Assembly (NCBI RefSeq): GCF_001571365.1
Contig: NZ_BCTQ01000010.1
Location: 1 to 64,000 of the forward strand
Direction of reading: 5' to 3'
Source of the DNA: Achromobacter denitrificans NBRC 15125
GTDB taxonomy: Bacteria; Pseudomonadota; Gammaproteobacteria; Burkholderiales; Burkholderiaceae_B
DNA: 64,000 nucleotides
Shown here: positions 8,471-18,893 of the stretch, piece after piece
How positions within the stretch are numbered: the first letter of the stretch is position 1
Layout: every line of letters begins with the position of its first letter
Position numbers and translations under genes: made by a program
Notes under the pieces: model-generated
What the model was told of the DNA's origin: nothing
The model's database searches: none
What the model saw: only the letters and a program-made list of their open reading frames with translations

Positions 8471-8861
8471 CGGTTTCCTCTTTCTCCAGGGTTGCGGGGC
8501 CATCGTACCGGAACGCCGGCGCCCGCGTGGCGCCCGCGCTAGCGCCGCCGGCCGGCGGCGAAGGCTAATCTTTGCGGCAAAAGGTAATTGAAAGTAGGGA
8601 CGGCCAGGCGGCCACCCGGCGCGGGTCCGATACGAATGACCCGGTATGCACGCACTGGCTGCCGTGGCCGGCAAGCTATGGGCCGCGTTCGCCGCGCGGC
8701 GCGGCCCTCGTGCCGCCCGCGCGCCGGCACGGAATTGAGGGACGCGGCGCCGGGCGCGCCAAAGCGTTACATCTCAACGGTTTCTCTCGCGTTTGCGCGA
8801 GGCCGGCTGCGTAGAATTTGCCGCTCGTCAAGTTTTTTGCGGCATACGCGCAACATTGTCC
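8471..8861. other. Intergenic region with divergent promoters
   Basis: A gap of 391 bases between divergent panB and the glycosyltransferase pair. I see no convincing gene in it. It holds an 18-base perfectly self-complementary sequence at 8543-8560 (CGCCGCCGGCCGGCGGCG). A TAGAAT box at 8812-8817, about 45 bases before the glycosyltransferase start, is the best candidate minus-10 element; I found no good minus-35 partner. Confidence 0.4.
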
Positions 8862-9866
8862 ATGCCTAGTTCCGGGCTCGTTCCCCGCCTCCTGCGTTCA
8901 CGCCCCTTGACCAAGGGCTTGCGCTACTTCTATCGGTACACGCGGCCCCGGGCGTATCGGCACAATGAAACGCTGTGGCCGTTCGTGAAGGTGCGGCGCG
9001 ACGCCGACGGCAAGCTGGAGGGCTGCGAGCTGCTCGGCGTGCGCGGCCCGGCCACCACGCCGCTGCAACAGCTGGCGCACTCCATCGCGGGCGATGCCCA
9101 CCTGATCCTCAGCGGCCCTTCCGTGGCGCAGATCGACTACGCGCGCTGCCGCCTGGGCGCGGTGATGGGCGTCAATGGCTCCATCGCGCTGCGCCGGCAG
9201 CGGCCCTCGCTGCGTTTCGACTACTACGCGATGCTGGACGCCGGCTTCGTCAGGCACCGCCGCGATCTGGTGGCGGAGGTGCTGGCGCAGGACCTGACGC
9301 TCTTCGTCACGCCCGAAGTCTATCGCTGGATCGCGTTCCTGTTCGAGGGCCAGGCGGTGCGTTGCCGCATCGCGCTGTTCGAGGAAGTGCACCAGCGCGC
9401 CGCGCGGCCGCGGGCGCGTCCCGAGGAACTGGAAACCGAGCTGGCCCAGGATCCCGGCCTGGTGCTGTTCGACGCCCGCCATCCCATGCACGCCCACGGC
9501 TTCAGCCTGGATCCGACGCGCGGCCTGTTCGGCGGCGGCACCGTGGCCTACACCTCGCTGCAACTGCTCGCCTGGCTGGGCGCGAAGACTCTCTACCTGC
9601 ACGGCCTGGACCTGACGGCCACCGCGGGGCCCCGATTCTATGAAAACGCGGCCGCGCAATTGCCGACCGCGCTGGACCGGCAGTTCGCCGGGCACATCGA
9701 ACCCGCGTTCCGGCAAGCCGGCAGGCTGCTCAGCGCGCGCGGGATCAAGGTCTACAACCTGTCTCTCGCCAGCCGGCTGGGAAGCGACGTGTTCGAAAAA
9801 CGCCACTGGACCTGCCTGCTGCCGCCGGAGGCGGCTGTGCCCACGCAAGTGAATGTGAACCCATGA
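8862..9866 (+). CDS. Lipopolysaccharide core biosynthesis protein, DUF115/sialyltransferase-like fold
   Basis: A 334-residue protein, probably cytosolic at the inner membrane. The segment HLILSGPSVAQIDYARCRLG (about residues 75-94), followed by GVNGSIALRR, matches the nucleotide-sugar binding pattern of DUF115 and CstII-like glycosyltransferases, in which GPS-x-x-x-IDY is conserved. FGGGTVAYTSLQLLAWLGAK and LYLHGLDL further on are also typical. I chose the ATG at 8862, because the 23 residues that an upstream start would add are not conserved-looking. It overlaps the following glycosyltransferase by four bases (ATGA), so the two are translationally coupled and probably act on the same LPS core. 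The acceptor is unknown. Confidence 0.65.
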   Translation: MPSSGLVPRLLRSRPLTKGLRYFYRYTRPRAYRHNETLWPFVKVRRDADGKLEGCELLGVRGPATTPLQQLAHSIAGDAHLILSGPSVAQIDYARCRLGAVMGVNGSIALRRQRPSLRFDYYAMLDAGFVRHRRDLVAEVLAQDLTLFVTPEVYRWIAFLFEGQAVRCRIALFEEVHQRAARPRARPEELETELAQDPGLVLFDARHPMHAHGFSLDPTRGLFGGGTVAYTSLQLLAWLGAKTLYLHGLDLTATAGPRFYENAAAQLPTALDRQFAGHIEPAFRQAGRLLSARGIKVYNLSLASRLGSDVFEKRHWTCLLPPEAAVPTQVNVNP

Positions 9867-11008
9867 AAATCCTGTACACCAATTTCCATCAAGGCGATGG
9901 CGGCGGCCACACGACTTACGTGATGTCGCTGGCCCGCATCCTCTGCCACAAGTCGGAAGTGACCGTGGCCGCGCCGGCGAGCAGCCGCCTGCTGGCGGAA
10001 GCGCGCGAACTGCCCGGCGTGCGCACCATCGCGCTGGAGTTCAAGGGCCGGCCGCTGGAGCAGTTGCGCGCGCTGCGCCGGCTGCGCACCCTGCTGCGCG
10101 ACGAGCGCTTCGACGTGGTGCACGTCAACGGCTCGGCGGATCACCGGCTGTGCATGCTGGCGACCATGGGGATGGGCGCCCGGCGCCCCTTCATCGTCTA
10201 CACCCAGCACACCGACCGCAGCGCCAACAGCCTGGGCGCGCGCGTGCGCGCCAAGTGGGGCACCAATCGCGTCATCTGCGTATGCAGCCACACGTTTCGT
10301 CGAATGAAGCAATCCGTGTTCCGCAACGAAGACCTGCGGATGGTGCACAACGGCGTCGATACCGAGAAATGCCGCCCCGCCACGCAACGGCAGGCGGCCC
10401 AGGCACGCGACAGCCTGCTGCCCGACGGCATGCAGGGCAGGCTGGTCATCGGCAGCAACGCCGGCACCGCCGTCTACAAGAACTGGCTGGACATGGTCGC
10501 CGCCGTGTCCAGCCTGCCGGCGCCGCAGCGCAGGCAGGTGGTGATCCTGATCGCCGGCAAGCTGCCGGACGCCGAGCAGATGCGCCGCGTCGAGGAACTG
10601 GGCATGGCCGACCAGGTCGTGTTCACGGGTTTGCTGGACGACGTGCGGCCGTTCCTGTCGGCGCTGGACGTGGGCTTCGTGCTGTCGTCCAAGCTGGAGA
10701 CGATTTCCTTCGCCTGCCGCGAGATGATGGCCGCGGGCAAGCCGGTCATCGTCAGCGAAGTGGGCGGGCTGCCCGAGAACGTGACCGACGGCCGCGACGG
10801 CTGGGTGGTGCCGCCCGCGTCCGTGGACAGCCTGGTGCAGGCCCTGTCGCAGATCCTGGCCAACCGCGCCGCCGTGGACAGGATGGGCGAGGAAGCGCGC
10901 AGCACGGCGCTGAAAGAGTTTTCGCTGGCGACGTTCGTGGGCAAGACCGAAAGCGTCTACCGCGAAGGGCGCGCGCAGCAACCCTACCGGCTGCGCCTGA
11001 CTTCCTGA
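9863..11008 (+). CDS. Glycosyltransferase family 4 (GT-B), probably LPS core
   Basis: A 381-residue GT-B glycosyltransferase. The N-terminal glycine-rich acceptor loop is FHQGDGGGHTTYVMSLA at 8-24. The C-terminal donor domain carries GSNAGTAVYKNW and the EX7E signature in LETISFACREMMAAGKPVIV followed by SEVGGLPENV. These are the standard GT4 nucleotide-sugar contacts. It should add a hexose or related sugar to LPS or another glycan from a nucleotide-sugar donor on the cytosolic face. The start overlaps the stop of the preceding gene. A strong hairpin 20 bases after the stop ends the unit. Confidence 0.85.
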   Translation: MKILYTNFHQGDGGGHTTYVMSLARILCHKSEVTVAAPASSRLLAEARELPGVRTIALEFKGRPLEQLRALRRLRTLLRDERFDVVHVNGSADHRLCMLATMGMGARRPFIVYTQHTDRSANSLGARVRAKWGTNRVICVCSHTFRRMKQSVFRNEDLRMVHNGVDTEKCRPATQRQAAQARDSLLPDGMQGRLVIGSNAGTAVYKNWLDMVAAVSSLPAPQRRQVVILIAGKLPDAEQMRRVEELGMADQVVFTGLLDDVRPFLSALDVGFVLSSKLETISFACREMMAAGKPVIVSEVGGLPENVTDGRDGWVVPPASVDSLVQALSQILANRAAVDRMGEEARSTALKEFSLATFVGKTESVYREGRAQQPYRLRLTS

Positions 11009-11027
11009 GCGCGGCCGCCATGAAACG

Positions 11028-11060
11028 CCACGGGCCCGGCGCGATGCGCCGGGCCCGTGG
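11028..11060. terminator. Strong hairpin between convergent genes (bidirectional terminator)
   Basis: CCACGGGCCCGGCGC at 11028-11042 pairs perfectly with 11046-11060 through a three-base loop, a 15-bp stem. It lies between the stop of the GT4 gene (11008) and the stop of the convergent frmA (11091). There is no long T run, so it may act as a transcription barrier or RNA stabiliser as well as a terminator. Confidence 0.7.
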
Positions 11061-11090
11061 AACCGCCGGGTTTCAGCGGGGCGCCGCGGT

Positions 11091-12218
<1,128 letters not shown>

Positions 12219-12228
12219 TCAGGTGGCG

Positions 12229-12519
12229 TTACTTCAAATAGGAACGGACGAGGCGCATCAACAGGTCGATTTCCGCTTCGGGCTCGACCTTGGCCTCCCG
12301 CTGGGCGCCCTGGGCCGACTGCAGGAAGGTTTCCCGGAGGTGGCTTTCCAGCACCTCGGCCATCAGGCCGGTGGCGGCGCCTCGCAGGGCGGCCAGCTGC
12401 TGCAGCAGCGCCCCGCATTCCGTGCCTTCGTTGACGGCCCGCTCCAGCGCCAGCGCCTGTCCCTGGATACGGCGCAGGCGGGTGACGACGCGTTTCTTTT
12501 CTTCCGGGGAATGGGGCAC
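12229..12519 (-). CDS. frmR: Formaldehyde-sensing transcriptional repressor FrmR
   Basis: A 96-residue all-helical DUF156/CsoR-RcnR-family repressor. Pro2, Cys35 and His60 are present (MPHSPEE, GTECGALL and LESHLRE). In characterised FrmR proteins formaldehyde crosslinks Pro2 to Cys35, which breaks DNA binding. The family otherwise binds copper, nickel or cobalt, but adjacency to frmA settles the role. It precedes frmA in the same operon. A G-tract operator sits 16 bases upstream of its start. Confidence 0.93.
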   Translation of the reverse strand: MPHSPEEKKRVVTRLRRIQGQALALERAVNEGTECGALLQQLAALRGAATGLMAEVLESHLRETFLQSAQGAQREAKVEPEAEIDLLMRLVRSYLK

Positions 12520-12534
12520 GGCGGGCTCCGATAA

Positions 12535-12551
12535 ATACAGGGGGGGAGTAT
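12535..12551 (-). promoter_or_regulatory. FrmR operator (G-tract flanked by inverted repeat)
   Basis: ATAC-A-GGGGGGG-A-GTAT: a run of seven G flanked by an ATAC/GTAT inverted repeat. This is the hallmark operator architecture of the CsoR/RcnR/FrmR family. It lies 16 bases upstream of the frmR start codon, where a bound tetramer would block transcription of frmR-frmA. Confidence 0.8.
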
Positions 12552-12595
12552 ACGCGCGGCGGCCAGCCGCGTCCAGGCGCGACGGTTCGTCTGTA

Positions 12596-12609
12596 CCTGT
12601 CTATACTTT
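12596..12609 (+). promoter_or_regulatory. Weak HutC-like half site over the hutC promoter
   Basis: CCTGTCTATACTTT matches 9 of the first 11 positions of the perfect palindrome found before hutU and overlaps a TATACT minus-10-like box. It lies about 50 bases before the hutC start. It could mediate weak autoregulation; the right half is degenerate. Confidence 0.35.
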
Positions 12610-12655
12610 ATCCCCGGATTTCCCCGCAGCTCAACGGTACAAGACAGGACGACCC

Positions 12656-13399
12656 GTGGCCTCCTCCCCGCCCAGATTGCCGGTACAGGCGAACGCCTTG
12701 CCCGCGCCGCTCTACGCGCAGGTCAAGCAGATGATTGCGCAACAGATACGCAGCGGCGCGTGGCCCGCGCATTACCGCGTGCCGTCGGAGGCCGAACTGG
12801 TGGACGAACTGGGCTTTAGCCGCATGACCGTCAACCGGGCCCTGCGCGAACTGACCGCGGAAGGCTTGCTGGTGCGCATGCAGGGCGTGGGAACTTTCGT
12901 GGCCCAGCCCAAGGCGCGCTCGGCGCTGTTCGCGGTCAACAACATCGCCGAAGAGATCGCGGCGCGCAATCACCGCCACCACAGCCGCGTCGTGCGCCTG
13001 GCCGAAGAGCCCGCGGGGGCCGAGCAGGCGCAGGCGCTGGAGATCCGCGCCGGGCAGCCGGTGTTCCATTCGCTCATCGTCCATTTCGAGGACGACGTGC
13101 CGATCCAGCTGGAAGACCGCTACGTCAACGTAAAGCTGGCGCCCGACTATCTCAAGCAGGACTTCGCGCGGAGCACGCCGTACGAATACCTGACGCGCGT
13201 TGCGCCGCTGACCGAGGGCGAGCACGTGGTCGAGGCCATATTGGCCAAGCCGCGCGAATGCCAGCTCCTGCAGATCGACCGCGCCGAGCCCTGTCTGCTG
13301 ATCCGCCGCCGCACTTGGTCCGGCGAGCGCGTCGTCACGCTGGCCCGCCTGATCCACCCCGGCTCGCGCCACCGCCTGGAAGGCAAGTTTTCCAAATGA
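12656..13399 (+). CDS. hutC: Histidine utilisation repressor HutC (GntR/UTRA)
   Basis: A 247-residue GntR-family regulator of the HutC subfamily. The winged HTH covers about residues 15-80 (VPSEAELVDELGFSRMTVNRALREL). The UTRA effector domain follows, ending in TWSGERVVTLARLIHPGSRHRLEGKF, a classic HutC tail. Urocanate is the established inducer. I chose the GTG at 12656; the upstream reading back to 12290 lacks family similarity and runs antisense to frmR. The stop overlaps the hutD start (ATGA). It is the first gene of the hut operon and should repress at the palindrome at 14080. Confidence 0.92.
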   Translation: MASSPPRLPVQANALPAPLYAQVKQMIAQQIRSGAWPAHYRVPSEAELVDELGFSRMTVNRALRELTAEGLLVRMQGVGTFVAQPKARSALFAVNNIAEEIAARNHRHHSRVVRLAEEPAGAEQAQALEIRAGQPVFHSLIVHFEDDVPIQLEDRYVNVKLAPDYLKQDFARSTPYEYLTRVAPLTEGEHVVEAILAKPRECQLLQIDRAEPCLLIRRRTWSGERVVTLARLIHPGSRHRLEGKFSK

Positions 13400-13998
13400 A
13401 CCGCCCCGATGTCCGTCTCTACCGCGCCGCCGACTACCCGCGCATGCCCTGGCGCAACGGCGGCGGCACCACCCAGGAAGTCGCCTGCAATCCCGGCGGC
13501 GGCACGGCCGCGTTCGATTGGCGGCTGTCCATCGCGGACGTGGCCCAGGAAGGCGGGTTTTCCACCTTCTCCGGATACCAGCGCATCATCACCGTGCTGG
13601 AAGGCAAGGGCATGCAGCTCACCGTGGACGGATGCGAGCAGGCGCCGCTGGCACCGCGCCAGGCGTACGCATTTTCCGGCGATGCGCCCGTGCATTGCCG
13701 CCTGGTGGATGGTCCGATCCGGGACTTCAACCTGATCTACGCGCCGGCGCGCTATCGCGCGCGGTTCCAGTGGGCGGCGGGGGCCGGGCCGTGGACCTTC
13801 CACAGCGCCGCGCGCACGGTGCTGGTCCTGAATGCGGGCGGCGCCTTGTCGCTGCGGGTCGACGGCGTCGAGCACGCCGCGGCAGGGCGGTACGACTGCC
13901 TGCACGTCGAAGGCCGGCCGGGCCTGGCCGAGTACCGGCTGGACGGCGCGGGGGGGCTCGACGCCTGCGTCATCGAGCTTTCCTCCCGCGCGGACTGA
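13396..13998 (+). CDS. hutD: HutD family protein
   Basis: A 200-residue cupin-like HutD protein. The hallmark WRNGGGTTQEVACNP (about residues 19-33) and WRLSIADVAQEGGFSTFSGYQRII (about 42-65) are present. HutD proteins accompany hut operons and have been proposed to limit or tune histidine catabolism, perhaps by binding an intermediate. No catalytic function is established. The ATG overlaps the hutC stop, giving translational coupling. A 171-base gap with the HutC palindrome separates it from hutU. Confidence 0.9.
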   Translation: MNRPDVRLYRAADYPRMPWRNGGGTTQEVACNPGGGTAAFDWRLSIADVAQEGGFSTFSGYQRIITVLEGKGMQLTVDGCEQAPLAPRQAYAFSGDAPVHCRLVDGPIRDFNLIYAPARYRARFQWAAGAGPWTFHSAARTVLVLNAGGALSLRVDGVEHAAAGRYDCLHVEGRPGLAEYRLDGAGGLDACVIELSSRAD

Positions 13999-14079
13999 GC
14001 CTGCCTGCCGCGGCCGTTCCGGCCCCGGAAACACTCGTTTTCATACGGGAAATCCCTGACGGAAAACCGGTATTTCCAG

Positions 14080-14093
14080 CTTGTATATACAAG
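14080..14093. promoter_or_regulatory. HutC operator upstream of hutU
   Basis: CTTGTATATACAAG is a perfect 14-base palindrome in the gap between hutD and hutU, 76 bases before the hutU start. It matches the dyad type bound by HutC/GntR-family repressors. In this position it would give hutU and the genes after it a separate urocanate-controlled promoter. Confidence 0.8.
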
Positions 14094-14169
14094 CATATGG
14101 GACCTATGATTCGGTCAGACCCCGCGCGGATGTCGAGCGTCCGCGGATGAACCGAACGAGGAGACCGTC

Positions 14170-15849
14170 TTGGACCAACCGACCCGACACCGCGATGGCG
14201 TCATCCGCGCGCCGCGCGGCAATCAACTGACCGCCAAGAGCTGGCTCACGGAAGCCCCCTTGCGCATGCTGATGAACAACCTGGATCCGGACGTCGCGGA
14301 GAATCCCCAGGAGTTGGTGGTGTACGGCGGCATCGGCCGCGCCGCGCGCAATTGGGAGTGCTACGACAAGATCGTCGAGGCCCTCAAGGCGCTCAACGAA
14401 GACGAGACCCTACTGGTGCAATCGGGCAAGCCGGTGGGCGTGTTCAAGACCCACGCCAACGCGCCGCGGGTGCTGATCGCCAATTCCAACCTGGTGCCCA
14501 ACTGGGCCAACTGGGAACACTTCAACGAGCTGGACGCCAAGGGCCTGGCGATGTACGGCCAGATGACCGCGGGCAGCTGGATCTACATCGGCAGCCAGGG
14601 CATCGTGCAAGGCACGTACGAGACCTTCGTCGAGGCGGGCCGCCAGCACTATGGCGGCGACCTCAAGGGCCGGTGGGTGCTGACGGCGGGCCTGGGCGGC
14701 ATGGGCGGCGCGCAGCCGCTGGCGGCCACGCTGGCCGGCGCCTCGTCCCTGAATATCGAATGCCAGCAGAGCCGCATCGACTTCCGCCTGCGCACCCGCT
14801 ATGTCGACGAGCAGGCCGCGGACCTGGACGATGCGCTGGCGCGCATCGCCCGGTACACGAAAGAAGGCCGCGCCGTTTCCATCGCGCTTTGCGGCAACGC
14901 GGCCGACATCCTGCCCGAGCTGGTGCGCCGCGGCGTCAGGCCGGACCTGGTCACCGACCAGACCAGCGCGCACGATCCCCTGAACGGCTACCTGCCGGCC
15001 GGCTGGACCTGGGAAGACTACCGCGTCCGCGCGCAGCGCGAGCCCGCCGCCGTCGTCAAGGCCGCCCGGCAGTCGATGGCGGTCCACGTGCGGGCCATGC
15101 TGGCTTTCAAGCGCCAGGGCGTGCCCACCTTCGACTACGGCAACAACATCCGCCAGATGGCCAAGGAAGAAGGCGTGGACGACGCGTTCGATTTTCCGGG
15201 CTTCGTGCCGGCCTACATCCGCCCGCTGTTCTGCCGCGGCGTGGGGCCGTTCCGCTGGGCCGCGCTGTCCGGCGATCCGCAGGACATCTACAAGACGGAC
15301 GCCAAGGTCAAGGAACTGATTCCGGACGACACGCATCTGCACCACTGGCTGAGCATGGCGCGCGAGCGCATCAGCTTCCAGGGGCTGCCGGCGCGCATCT
15401 GCTGGGTGGGCCTGGGCGCGCGCGCCAAGCTGGGACTGGCCTTCAACGAAATGGTGCGCACGGGCGAGTTGTCGGCGCCCATCGTCATCGGCCGAGACCA
15501 CCTGGATTCCGGCTCGGTCGCCAGCCCCAACCGCGAAACCGAGTCCATGCGCGACGGCTCGGATGCCGTGTCCGACTGGCCGCTGCTCAATGCGCTGTTG
15601 AACACCGCCAGCGGCGCGACCTGGGTGTCGCTGCACCATGGCGGCGGCGTGGGCATGGGTTTCTCGCAGCACTCGGGGATGGTGATCGTGTGCGACGGCA
15701 CGGACGAAGCCGCCGCGCGCATCGCCCGCGTGCTGACCAACGATCCGGGCACGGGTGTCATGCGTCACGCGGACGCCGGCTACGACATCGCCATCGAATG
15801 CGCCAGGGAGCAAGGCCTGAACCTGCCGATGATCACGGGCGCGCGCTGA
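14170..15849 (+). CDS. hutU: Urocanate hydratase
   Basis: Urocanase, 559 residues, converts urocanate to imidazolone propionate using tightly bound NAD, the second step of histidine breakdown. Signature segments include [34 protein letters not shown] (dinucleotide binding), [20 protein letters not shown] with the conserved cysteine, and [19 protein letters not shown]. The start is a TTG at 14170 supported by GAGGAGA about six bases upstream; it gives the usual length and the normal N-terminus. A hairpin follows the stop. Confidence 0.96.
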   Translation: MDQPTRHRDGVIRAPRGNQLTAKSWLTEAPLRMLMNNLDPDVAENPQELVVYGGIGRAARNWECYDKIVEALKALNEDETLLVQSGKPVGVFKTHANAPRVLIANSNLVPNWANWEHFNELDAKGLAMYGQMTAGSWIYIGSQGIVQGTYETFVEAGRQHYGGDLKGRWVLTAGLGGMGGAQPLAATLAGASSLNIECQQSRIDFRLRTRYVDEQAADLDDALARIARYTKEGRAVSIALCGNAADILPELVRRGVRPDLVTDQTSAHDPLNGYLPAGWTWEDYRVRAQREPAAVVKAARQSMAVHVRAMLAFKRQGVPTFDYGNNIRQMAKEEGVDDAFDFPGFVPAYIRPLFCRGVGPFRWAALSGDPQDIYKTDAKVKELIPDDTHLHHWLSMARERISFQGLPARICWVGLGARAKLGLAFNEMVRTGELSAPIVIGRDHLDSGSVASPNRETESMRDGSDAVSDWPLLNALLNTASGATWVSLHHGGGVGMGFSQHSGMVIVCDGTDEAAARIARVLTNDPGTGVMRHADAGYDIAIECAREQGLNLPMITGAR

Positions 15850-15874
15850 GCCGGCGCCTTCATTCCGCCAACCC

Positions 15875-15900
15875 GCGTGGGGCGGTCTTCGGCCCCACGC
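15875..15900 (+). other. Hairpin inside the hut operon
   Basis: GCGTGGGGC (15875-15883) pairs with GCCCCACGC (15892-15900), a 9-bp stem with an 8-base loop. No T run follows and the permease gene starts 18 bases later. It is more likely to lower downstream expression or stabilise the hutU message than to stop transcription completely. Confidence 0.5.
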
Positions 15901-15918
15901 CCATTTCGAGGCAATGCG

Positions 15919-17340
15919 ATGGCTTTGGACAATGAAACAGGGCCCGCGCCGCTCCTGGAGCGGCGTTCCATCGACTACATTCCTGAATCCGAGCGGCACG
16001 GCAGGCTCTATAGCCAGTTCACGCTCTGGATGGGCGCCAACCTGCAGATTACCGCCATCGTCACCGGCGCCCTCGCCGTGGTGCTGGGCGGCGACGTGTT
16101 CTGGTCGCTGATCGGCCTGTTCATCGGACAGGTGCTGGGCGGCGCCGTAATGGCGCTGCACGCGGCGCAAGGGCCCAGGCTGGGCCTGCCGCAAATGATC
16201 TCCAGCCGCGTGCAGTTCGGCGTGTACGGCGCGGCGATTCCCATCGTGCTCGTCTGCCTGATGTACCTGGGCTTCACGGCCACGGGCGCGGTGCTGTCGG
16301 GCCAGGCGCTGGGCCAGCTCTTCGGCGTCAGCGATACCGCCGGCATCCTCATCTTCGCGGCTGTCATCGTCGCGGCCACGCTGTTCGGCTACCGGGTGAT
16401 CCACATCATCGGGCGGGTGGCGACGGTGCTGGGCATCGTCGCATTCGTGTACCTCTTCAGCCGCGTGATCGCGGTGGGCGACGTGGGGCAGCTCCTGCAG
16501 ATCCGGCATTTCAGCTGGAGCTCGTTCCTGCTGGCGGTTTCGCTGGCCGCATCCTGGCAGATCGCCTATGGCCCGTATGTGGCCGACTATTCGCGCTACC
16601 TGCCCAGCGCCACGTCGCCGGTGAAGACGTTCCTGGCGGTGGGACTGGGGTCGGTCATCGGCGCGCAGATCGCGATGGTGCTCGGGGTGCTGGCCGCCGC
16701 CATGGCGGCCGGCCAGTTCGCCGGACGCGAGGTGGCGTACATCGTCGGCCTGGGCGGAACGGGGACGATGGCGGCGCTGCTGTATTTCAGCATCGCGTTC
16801 GGCAAAGTCACGATCTCCACGCTGAATTCCTACGGCAGCTTCATGTGCATCGCCACGGTCGTGAGCGGCTTTCGCGGCTCGGTCGAGATCACGCGCCGGC
16901 AGCGCACGGTGGCGGTGGTGCTGATCGTGGGCATGGCGACCGCCGTGGCCTTGCTGGGCCAGCATTCGTTCCTGAACGCCTTCAAGTCCTTCATCCTGTT
17001 CCTGCTGGCGTTTTTCACCCCCTGGAGCGCGGTCAACCTGGTGGACTATTACTGCATCAGCCGCGAACGCTACGACGTGCCCGCGCTGTCGGATCCGGAC
17101 GGGCGCTATGGGCGGTGGAACCTGCCCGGCATCCTGGTCTATGCGTTCGGCGTGCTGGTGCAGATGCCCTTCATCTCGACCAAGCTCTACACAGGCCCCA
17201 TGGTCGAACGGCTGGGCGGGGTGGATATTTCATGGATCATCGGACTGGTCGTGCCCGCCGTGCTCTACTACCTGTTCGCCCGCCGCGACGCGCGGCCCGC
17301 GGCCCGCGAGCCGGCGCATCGTGCCGGGAAACCGGCCTAG
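15919..17340 (+). CDS. NCS1-family permease (cytosine/purine/allantoin type), probable histidine or urocanate transporter
   Basis: A 473-residue integral membrane protein of the nucleobase:cation symporter-1 family, with about 12 hydrophobic segments. The early segment [26 protein letters not shown] and the [16 protein letters not shown] loop are typical NCS1 substrate-site helices. I chose the ATG at 15919 with GAGG seven bases upstream. Its place between hutU and hutH indicates transport of histidine, urocanate or an imidazole relative, as seen for NCS1 members in other hut clusters. The substrate is inferred from context. Confidence 0.85.
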   Translation: MALDNETGPAPLLERRSIDYIPESERHGRLYSQFTLWMGANLQITAIVTGALAVVLGGDVFWSLIGLFIGQVLGGAVMALHAAQGPRLGLPQMISSRVQFGVYGAAIPIVLVCLMYLGFTATGAVLSGQALGQLFGVSDTAGILIFAAVIVAATLFGYRVIHIIGRVATVLGIVAFVYLFSRVIAVGDVGQLLQIRHFSWSSFLLAVSLAASWQIAYGPYVADYSRYLPSATSPVKTFLAVGLGSVIGAQIAMVLGVLAAAMAAGQFAGREVAYIVGLGGTGTMAALLYFSIAFGKVTISTLNSYGSFMCIATVVSGFRGSVEITRRQRTVAVVLIVGMATAVALLGQHSFLNAFKSFILFLLAFFTPWSAVNLVDYYCISRERYDVPALSDPDGRYGRWNLPGILVYAFGVLVQMPFISTKLYTGPMVERLGGVDISWIIGLVVPAVLYYLFARRDARPAAREPAHRAGKPA

Positions 17341-17350
17341 GAGACCTCTA

Positions 17351-18880
17351 ATGGATCTGCATCTCAAGCCCGGACGCCTGACGCTGTCCGATCTGCGGCG
17401 CGTGTACCAGGAGCCGGTGCGCCTGACGCTGGACGCGAGCGCCGCGGGCCCCATCGACGACAGCGTGGCGACGGTCGAACGCATCATTGCCGAGGGCCGA
17501 ACGGTGTACGGCATCAATACCGGATTCGGCCTGCTGGCCTCGACGAAGATCGCGCGCGAAGACCTGGAGGCGCTGCAGACCTCGCTGGTGCTGTCGCATG
17601 CCGCCGGCGTGGGCGAGGCGCTGGACGACGCCATGGTGCGGCTGATCATGGTGCTGAAGATCAACAGCCTGGCGCGCGGCTATTCCGGCATCCGCCGCGC
17701 CGTGATCGACCGCCTGATCGCGCTGGTGAATGCGGGCGTGTACCCGCATATTCCCTTGAAGGGTTCGGTCGGCGCGTCGGGCGACCTGGCGCCGCTGGCG
17801 CATATGTCGCTGGTGCTGCTGGGCGAAAGCCGCGCCCGCTGCCAGGGCGAATGGCTGCCCGCCCGGGAAGCGCTGGCGCGCGCGGGCCTGGCGCCGCTGT
17901 CGCTGGCGGCCAAGGAAGGCCTGGCGCTGCTCAATGGCACGCAGGTCTCCACGGCCTACGCCCTGCGAGGCCTGTTCGAGGCCGAGGACCTGCTGGCCGC
18001 GGCGCTGGTCTGCGGCAGCCTCAGCGTGGAAGCCATGCTGGGCTCGCGCGCGCCGTTCGATGCCCGCATCCACGCGGCGCGCGGCCAGCCGGGCCAGATC
18101 GACGTGGCCGCCGTCTACCGCGAACTGCTGACCGAGGACAGCGAGGTCGGGCATTCGCACGCGAACTGCGGCAAGGTGCAGGACCCCTATTCCCTGCGCT
18201 GCCAGCCGCAGGTGATGGGCGCCTGCCTGACGCAGATCCGCCAGGTGGCGCAAGTGCTGGAAATCGAATCCAACGCCGTATCGGACAACCCGCTGGCGTT
18301 CGCCGAACAGGGCGACGTGGTGTCGGGCGGCAATTTCCACGCGGAGCCGGTGGCGCTGGCGGCCGACAACCTGGCATTGGCGCTGGCCGAGATCGGCGCG
18401 CTGTCGGAGCGCCGCATTTCGCTCATGATGGACAAGCACATGTCGCAGCTGCCGCCGTTCCTGGTGAGCAACGGCGGCGTGAATTCCGGCTTCATGATCG
18501 CCCAGGTCACGGCCGCGGCGCTGGCCAGCGACAACAAGGCGCTGGCGCATCCGGCCAGCGTGGACAGCCTGCCGACCTCTGCCAACCAGGAGGACCACGT
18601 CTCCATGGCGCCCAACGCCGGCAAGCGGCTCTGGCCCATGGCCGAGAACGTCCGCGACATCCTCGCGATCGAGTGGCTGGGCGCCTGCCAGGGCCTGGAT
18701 TTCCGCGAGGGCCTGAAGACGGCGCCCAAGCTGGAACATGCCCGCGCGCTGTTGCGCGGACGGGTGGCGCACTATGAGCGGGACCGCTTCTTCGCGCCCG
18801 ACATCGCCGCCGCCAGCGAACTCATCGCGGCGCGCGGCCTGACGGCGCTGATGCCGGCCGGGCTGCTGCCCAGCGCGTGA
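17351..18880 (+). CDS. hutH: Histidine ammonia-lyase
   Basis: HutH, 509 residues, deaminates L-histidine to urocanate, the first step of the pathway. The MIO electrophile precursor Ala142-Ser143-Gly144 lies in [15 protein letters not shown]. The catalytic tyrosine is Tyr53 in [21 protein letters not shown] and the [11 protein letters not shown] segment, including the active-site QEDH, follow. Length is standard. The ATG at 17351 starts 10 bases after the permease stop. A longer reading frame that starts upstream overlaps the permease and is rejected. Confidence 0.97.
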   Translation: MDLHLKPGRLTLSDLRRVYQEPVRLTLDASAAGPIDDSVATVERIIAEGRTVYGINTGFGLLASTKIAREDLEALQTSLVLSHAAGVGEALDDAMVRLIMVLKINSLARGYSGIRRAVIDRLIALVNAGVYPHIPLKGSVGASGDLAPLAHMSLVLLGESRARCQGEWLPAREALARAGLAPLSLAAKEGLALLNGTQVSTAYALRGLFEAEDLLAAALVCGSLSVEAMLGSRAPFDARIHAARGQPGQIDVAAVYRELLTEDSEVGHSHANCGKVQDPYSLRCQPQVMGACLTQIRQVAQVLEIESNAVSDNPLAFAEQGDVVSGGNFHAEPVALAADNLALALAEIGALSERRISLMMDKHMSQLPPFLVSNGGVNSGFMIAQVTAAALASDNKALAHPASVDSLPTSANQEDHVSMAPNAGKRLWPMAENVRDILAIEWLGACQGLDFREGLKTAPKLEHARALLRGRVAHYERDRFFAPDIAAASELIAARGLTALMPAGLLPSA

Positions 18881-18893
18881 GACGGAGGAACGC

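Noticed and set aside
8471-8674. N-terminal extension of PanB
   Set aside because: Arg/Pro-rich and not a PanB sequence; the internal ATG at 8470 has a good ribosome site and gives normal length.
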